This document shows, one piece after another, positions 59,873 to 64,000 of a DNA stretch of 64,000 nt. The notes below the pieces were generated by a model, which did no database searches, was not told where the DNA came from, and saw only the letters and a list, made by a program, of their open reading frames with translations. The stretch's first letter is position 1. Each line of letters starts with the position of its first letter. Location: positions 310,001-374,000 of the forward strand of contig NZ_WELK01000004.1 in NCBI RefSeq assembly GCF_009799925.1, in the 5' to 3' direction. This stretch comes from Pseudomonas sp. R-28-1W-6. Lineage in GTDB: Bacteria; Pseudomonadota; Gammaproteobacteria; Pseudomonadales; Pseudomonadaceae. The position numbers and the translations under genes are program-made.

Positions 59873-62562
59873 CCCTCAGCCGAGCGATCGAGTCGGCGCA
59901 GCAGGTACTTCTCCAGTTCCACCAGGGCGCAGGTCAGCAGCGCCAGCACCAGGCAGGCCGCCCAGGCCTGCGGGGGCAGTGCCGTACTGGCGAACAGGTC
60001 CTGCAGCAACGGCCAGTGGGTGAAGCCCAGTTGCAGGCCCGCCAGCAGCAGCACCATGGCCCAGATCATCGGGTTGCCGCGCACCGCAAAGCTGGCCGGT
60101 GCGGCCAGGCTGCGGCTGCTGAACAGGTAGCCGATCTCGCAGGCGACGATCGCATTGACTGCCAGGGTCCGGCTGCTGTCCAGGCTCCAGCCCAGGTGCT
60201 GGCTGTAGAGGAAGCTGCCGAGACAGGCGGCGGTCATCAGCAGCGCGATGAACAGCGAGCGCCAGAGCAGCAGGGCGGTCAGCAAGGGCGTTGCCGGGTC
60301 TCTTGGCGGGCGGCGCATCACGTTGGGTTCGGCCGGCTCGAAGGCCAGGGCCAGGGCCAGGGTTACCGCGCTGATCATGTTGACCCAGAGAATCTGCAGG
60401 GGGGTGATTGGCAGCGTCAGGCCGAGCACGATGGCCGCCAGCAGCACCAGGGCCTCGCCGGCATTGGTCGGCAGGATGAACAGGATGGTCTTGCGCAGGT
60501 TGTCGTAGACCGTGCGACCTTCCCGCACGGCCCGGGTGATGGTGGCGAAGTTGTCATCGGCCAGGACCATTTCCGCCGCTTCCTTGGCCGCCTCCGTGCC
60601 CTTGATGCCCATGGCGATGCCGATGTCGGCGCGCTTCAGGGCCGGCGCATCATTGACCCCGTCGCCGGTCATGGCCACCCGGGCGCCGCAGGCCTGCAGG
60701 CGTTCCACCAGGCGCAGCTTGTGCGCCGGGCTGGTGCGGGCGAACACGCTGGTATGTGGCAGCAGGGCGTCCAGTTCGGCGTCAGCGAGCTGGTCCAGCT
60801 GGTTGCCGGTCAGTGGCTCGCCGCTCAGGCCGAGGCGTTGGGCGATGGCTGTGGCGGTGCCGGCATGGTCACCGGTGATCATCTTCACCGCGATGCCGGC
60901 GGCATGGCATTCGGCTACCGCGGCAATGGCTTCCTCGCGCGGCGGATCGAGCATGCCGACCAGGCCAAGCAGGATGAAGTCGCCCTCCAGATCCGCATAG
61001 CTGAGGGCCGGCTGCGGCGCCTGCAGGGGGCGCATGGCCAGGCCGAGCATGCGCAGGCCCTGGCTGGCGCCCTGTTCCAGCGCCTGGTGCCAGTGGCGTG
61101 GATTCAGCGGTTCGGGGTTGCCGTCACGCCACTGCTGGTTGCAGGCCTGCAGCAGCCGTTCCGGTGCCCCGACCAGGTAGATCAGGCCGTGCCCGCCATG
61201 GTCGTGGTGCAGGCTGGCGGTGCAGCGCAACTCGGCGCTGAAGGGGACGGCATCCTGGCGTGGCAAATGTTGGCGCTCATGCTCCGGGTGCAGGCCAAGC
61301 TTGCCCGCCAGGGTCAGCAAGGCGGCTTCGGTGGGGTCGCCGCTGATCTGCCAGGCCTGCTCGGCCTGGCTCAGGCTGGCGTTGTTGACCAGCAGCCCGG
61401 CGCGGGCCAGGGCGCGCAGATCATCGGCCTCGGCCAGGGCGCAGAGCTGCCCGTCATCGCAGAGCACGCTGCCATGCGGCGCATAGCCGACCCCTTCCAC
61501 CTGATAACGGTGGGCGGTGGTGAACACCTGCTGCACGGTCATTTCATTGCGGGTCAGGGTGCCGGTCTTGTCCGAGCAGATCACCGAGACCGCGCCGAGG
61601 CTTTCCACCGCCGGCAGGCGGCGGATGATCGCCCGGTGCCTGGCCATCCGCTGCACGCCCAGCGCCAGCGTGATCGTCAGCACCGCCGGCAGGCCCTCGG
61701 GAATCGCCGCGACGGCCAGGCCGACGGCGGCCAGGAGCATCTCCGTGCTGCTGTAGCCGCGCAGGCCGACGCCAAAGGCGAAGGTCAGGAGGGCCAGGGC
61801 GAGAATGATCAGGGTCAGCAGGCGCGCGAAGCGGGCCATGTCGGCCAGCAGCGGGGTCTGCAGGCTGACCACCGAATCCAGCAGGTGGCTGATGCGTCCC
61901 AGCTCGGTCTGCTCGCCGGTGGCAACCACCACGGCGCTGGCATTGCCGGCACTGACCAGGGTGCCGGAGTAGGCCATGTTGCAGCGATCGCCCAGGCAGG
62001 CCGTGCTGGCGACAGGGGCGGTGTGCTTGTCCACCGGTAGCGATTCGCCGGTCAGCGCCGCTTCCTCGATGCGCAGTTCGCGGGCTTGGAGCAGGCGCAT
62101 GTCGGCCGGCACGCGATCGCCGGCTTCCAGCAGCACCAGGTCGCCGGGGACCAGTTGTTCGGCGGGCAGCGTCTGCACGCTGCCGTCGCGGCGCACCCGG
62201 CAATCCAGGGTGAGCAACTGCTGGATGGCCAGCATCGCCTGTTGCGCCTTGCCCTCCTGGATGAAGCCGATCAGCGCGTTGATCAGCACCACGCCGAGGA
62301 TCACCGCACTGTCCAGCCAGTGGCCGAGCGCCAGGGTGACCAGGGTGGCGCCCAGCAGCACGTAGATCAGCACGTTGTGGAACTGCAGGGCCAGGCGCTT
62401 GAGCGCCCCGGGACCCTGGCGCCGGGGCAACAGGTTGGGGCCATGGCGCACGAGCCGGGCCGTGGCTTGCGTGCGGCTCAGCCCCTCGGCGCCGACCTGC
62501 AGCTCGCGCAGGATCTGCTCGGCGCTCCGGGCGTGCCAGTCCGGCGGTGTGGGCGTTTGCAT
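59869..62562 (-). CDS. P-type cation-transporting ATPase (P2-type)
   Basis: 897-aa membrane ATPase. Start ATG at complement 62560-62562 (MQTPTPPDWH) with AGGA 8 bases upstream; ATG at 62571 is an alternative but overlaps the ribosome site. N-terminal cation-ATPase domain, then TGES at 171-174, PEGLP at 288-292 on helix M4, phosphorylated D331 in CSDKTGTLTRNE, TGDGVNDAPALKRADIGIAMG, and about six C-terminal helices. PEGLP and ILPTNAGEALVLLA resemble Ca2+/Na+-type (P2A) pumps. Ion not proven; I recall a similar gene in P. aeruginosa. Divergent from moxR. Confidence 0.9.
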   Translation of the reverse strand: MQTPTPPDWHARSAEQILRELQVGAEGLSRTQATARLVRHGPNLLPRRQGPGALKRLALQFHNVLIYVLLGATLVTLALGHWLDSAVILGVVLINALIGFIQEGKAQQAMLAIQQLLTLDCRVRRDGSVQTLPAEQLVPGDLVLLEAGDRVPADMRLLQARELRIEEAALTGESLPVDKHTAPVASTACLGDRCNMAYSGTLVSAGNASAVVVATGEQTELGRISHLLDSVVSLQTPLLADMARFARLLTLIILALALLTFAFGVGLRGYSSTEMLLAAVGLAVAAIPEGLPAVLTITLALGVQRMARHRAIIRRLPAVESLGAVSVICSDKTGTLTRNEMTVQQVFTTAHRYQVEGVGYAPHGSVLCDDGQLCALAEADDLRALARAGLLVNNASLSQAEQAWQISGDPTEAALLTLAGKLGLHPEHERQHLPRQDAVPFSAELRCTASLHHDHGGHGLIYLVGAPERLLQACNQQWRDGNPEPLNPRHWHQALEQGASQGLRMLGLAMRPLQAPQPALSYADLEGDFILLGLVGMLDPPREEAIAAVAECHAAGIAVKMITGDHAGTATAIAQRLGLSGEPLTGNQLDQLADAELDALLPHTSVFARTSPAHKLRLVERLQACGARVAMTGDGVNDAPALKRADIGIAMGIKGTEAAKEAAEMVLADDNFATITRAVREGRTVYDNLRKTILFILPTNAGEALVLLAAIVLGLTLPITPLQILWVNMISAVTLALALAFEPAEPNVMRRPPRDPATPLLTALLLWRSLFIALLMTAACLGSFLYSQHLGWSLDSSRTLAVNAIVACEIGYLFSSRSLAAPASFAVRGNPMIWAMVLLLAGLQLGFTHWPLLQDLFASTALPPQAWAACLVLALLTCALVELEKYLLRRLDRSAEG

Positions 62563-62729
62563 GGCGTGCATCCTTTCCGGGTTAGCGGCCAAGGGTAGGT
62601 GCTGCTGGCGGCGCCCGCGTTGGCCTGGATCAAGACTGCCGCCACAAGTTAGTGAGCAAAAATTACCATGGCCTATGCCGGGGCCTGGCGGCACAGTAGC
62701 ATCGTGCGCCTGACAAGAAGGAGTGGCGC

Positions 62730-63647
62730 ATGCGCACCAAGCTGGATGCCGTACTGCAGGCGGTGAACGAGATCGTGCTGGGCAAGGAACCGCAGGTACG
62801 CCTGGCCCTGACCTGCCTGCTGGCCCGCGGGCACCTGCTGATCGAGGACTTGCCGGGGATGGGCAAGACCACCCTGAGCCAGGCCCTGGCGCGCATCCTC
62901 GGCCTCAGCTATCAGCGCATCCAGTTCACTTCCGACCTGCTGCCCGGCGACATCCTCGGCACCTCGGTGTTCGACAAGAACAGCGGGCAGTTCACCTTCC
63001 ACCCGGGGCCGATCTTCGCCGAGCTGGTGCTGGCCGACGAGATCAACCGCGCCACGCCGAAGAGCCAGAGCGCGCTGCTGGAGGCCATGGAGGAGGGCCA
63101 GGTGACCATCGAGGGCGCCACCCGGCCGCTGCCGGAACCCTTCTTCGTCATCGCCACGCAGAACCCGGTCAGTTCCGGCGGCACCTTCGCCTTGCCGGAA
63201 TCGCAGCTGGACCGCTTCCTCATGCGCCTGTCCCTCGGCTACCCGGCCAAGGCCGCGGAAAAGGCCCTGCTGCTCGGCGAGACCCGCCGCGAGCTGCTGC
63301 CCAGGCTGCAACCCCTGCTCAACCATGCCGAACTGGCGGCGATCCAGGCCCTGATCCCCCAGGTGCGCGCCAGCGATGCGCTGGTCGACTATGTGCTGCG
63401 CCTGGTCGAGGCGACCCGCAGCGAGCCGCAGTTCGCCTGGGGCCTGTCGCCACGCGCCAGCCTGGCGCTGCTGGCCGCCGCGCGGGCCTGGGCCTTCCTG
63501 GCCAACCGCGACTACGTGATCCCGGAAGACGTGCAGGCGGTGCTGCCCTCGGTGGTCGGCCATCGCCTGCGCGAGCGCGCCGACCCCAGCGGCCACGGCG
63601 GTGGCTCGCTGGTGCAGTGGCTGTTGCGCGAGGTGCCGGCGGTTTGA
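62730..63647 (+). CDS. MoxR-type AAA+ ATPase
   Basis: 305-aa MoxR-family AAA+ chaperone. Walker A LPGMGKTTLSQALA near residues 44-57, Walker B LVLADEINRATPKSQSALLEAMEEGQ, sensor motifs FFVIATQNPVSSGGTFALPE, and the C-terminal helical domain with WGLSPRASLALLAAARAWA. AAGGAG lies 7 bases before ATG. Proteins of this group act with DUF58 and von Willebrand partners, encoded in the same operon, as seen here. Precise target unknown. Confidence 0.92.
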   Translation: MRTKLDAVLQAVNEIVLGKEPQVRLALTCLLARGHLLIEDLPGMGKTTLSQALARILGLSYQRIQFTSDLLPGDILGTSVFDKNSGQFTFHPGPIFAELVLADEINRATPKSQSALLEAMEEGQVTIEGATRPLPEPFFVIATQNPVSSGGTFALPESQLDRFLMRLSLGYPAKAAEKALLLGETRRELLPRLQPLLNHAELAAIQALIPQVRASDALVDYVLRLVEATRSEPQFAWGLSPRASLALLAAARAWAFLANRDYVIPEDVQAVLPSVVGHRLRERADPSGHGGGSLVQWLLREVPAV

Positions 63648-64000
63648 CCCTGCGCGAACGGGGCCGGGCCCGCTGGCGGCGCTGGATCGCCCGGCGCATT
63701 CCGCCGGCGGCCCAGGTGCAGCTCAACCAGCGGCGCATCTTCATCATGCCCAGCCGGGTCGGCGGCGCCTTCGGCCTGGCCCTGTTGCTGATGCTGCTGG
63801 CGGCGATCAACTACGAGAACAGCCTGGCCTATGGCCTGACCTTCATGCTGGCGGCGCTGTTCATCGTCGCCATCCTGCACACCTACCGTAATTTTTCCGG
63901 CCTGCTGCTCAAGGCCGGGGTCAGCGGTGCGGTGTTCGTCGGCGAGCAGGCGCGTTTTCGCGTGCGCCTGGAGAGCGTCGAGCACGCCCACCAGGCGGTG
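63644..64000 (+). CDS. DUF58 domain protein (partial, 5' end)
   Basis: First 119 codons of a DUF58 protein; the end is outside the window. TTG at 63644 is taken as the start: it overlaps the moxR TGA by 4 bases (TTGA), the same coupling as ATGA. Residues after a basic stretch include RRIFIMPSRVGGAFGLALLLMLLAAINYENSLAYGLTF, two membrane helices typical of the DUF58 N-terminus. MoxR-DUF58 operons often continue with a transglutaminase-like membrane protein. An alternative start is CTG 63650. Confidence 0.85.
   Translation, partial: MTLRERGRARWRRWIARRIPPAAQVQLNQRRIFIMPSRVGGAFGLALLLMLLAAINYENSLAYGLTFMLAALFIVAILHTYRNFSGLLLKAGVSGAVFVGEQARFRVRLESVEHAHQAV

Overview
The window looks like a chromosomal segment of a Pseudomonas species. 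It is strongly GC-rich (judged by eye, not computed), with CTG/GCC/AAG/CGC-dominated codon use. Many proteins match remembered P. aeruginosa proteins in length and active-site numbering: AlgX D174/H176/S269, AlgI H322, 943-aa SucA, 437-aa BraB-type carrier, 128-aa SdhC. The gene order is not that of P. aeruginosa PAO1. It joins blocks that, as I recall, lie far apart there: the alginate operon, acnA, the gltA-sdh-suc region and kdp. I see no insertion sequence, phage, tRNA, rRNA or CRISPR, so this is core genome and not an island.

Layout. (1) 2-7972: 3' half of the alginate operon, as algG(partial)-algX-algI-algJ-algF-algL-algA. algL is missing from its usual place between algX and algI, lies instead between algF and algA, and has a lipoprotein-type signal. 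(2) 8054-12849: acnA convergent with algA and divergent from rlmM, then a 59-aa reverse ORF, tusA and a gamma-glutamylcyclotransferase-like gene. (3) 12807-18342: MATE exporter, the AmmeMemoRadiSam pair (a radical SAM enzyme and an AmrB-AmrA fusion), divergent pdxB, and a 58-aa conserved-looking protein. (4) 18526-28262: atypical NAD-kinase-family protein, DUF1287 protein, DCC and DoxX-like pair, ABC exporter, saccharopine-dehydrogenase-like protein, RhtA-type permease, ppnP, DEDDh exonuclease, beta-hydroxyacid dehydrogenase, YkgJ-type Cys-cluster protein and START protein. (5) 28324-41332: the TCA block, gltA divergent from sdhCDAB-sucAB-lpdG-sucCD, with strong sigma-70-like promoters in the 349-bp gap and hairpins at several operon junctions. 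(6) 41623-49234: BrnQ/BraB carrier, two alpha/beta hydrolases, GST, DUF4892, AI-2E-family permease and a DUF945 protein. (7) 49764-57611: complete kdpFABCDE with a candidate operator upstream. (8) 57680-64000: patatin-like RssA-type protein, small lipoprotein, flavin reductase, P-type cation ATPase, and the start of a MoxR-DUF58 operon cut by the window edge.

How the genes work together. The alginate genes supply GDP-mannose precursor (AlgA), O-acetylate the polymer (AlgI/J/F/X), epimerise it (AlgG) and degrade stray chains (AlgL). Citrate synthase, aconitase, 2-oxoglutarate dehydrogenase, succinyl-CoA synthetase and succinate dehydrogenase cover most of the TCA cycle. Kdp is a high-affinity K+ uptake system with its own sensor-regulator pair. 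The least understood parts are the AmmeMemoRadiSam locus and several small unnamed proteins. I found nothing that I can call a wholly new system with confidence. The most testable oddities are the relocated lipoprotein-type algL, the AmrB-AmrA fusion next to an AT-rich palindrome, the series of hairpins in the sdh-suc operon, and the helically phased repeats before kdpF.
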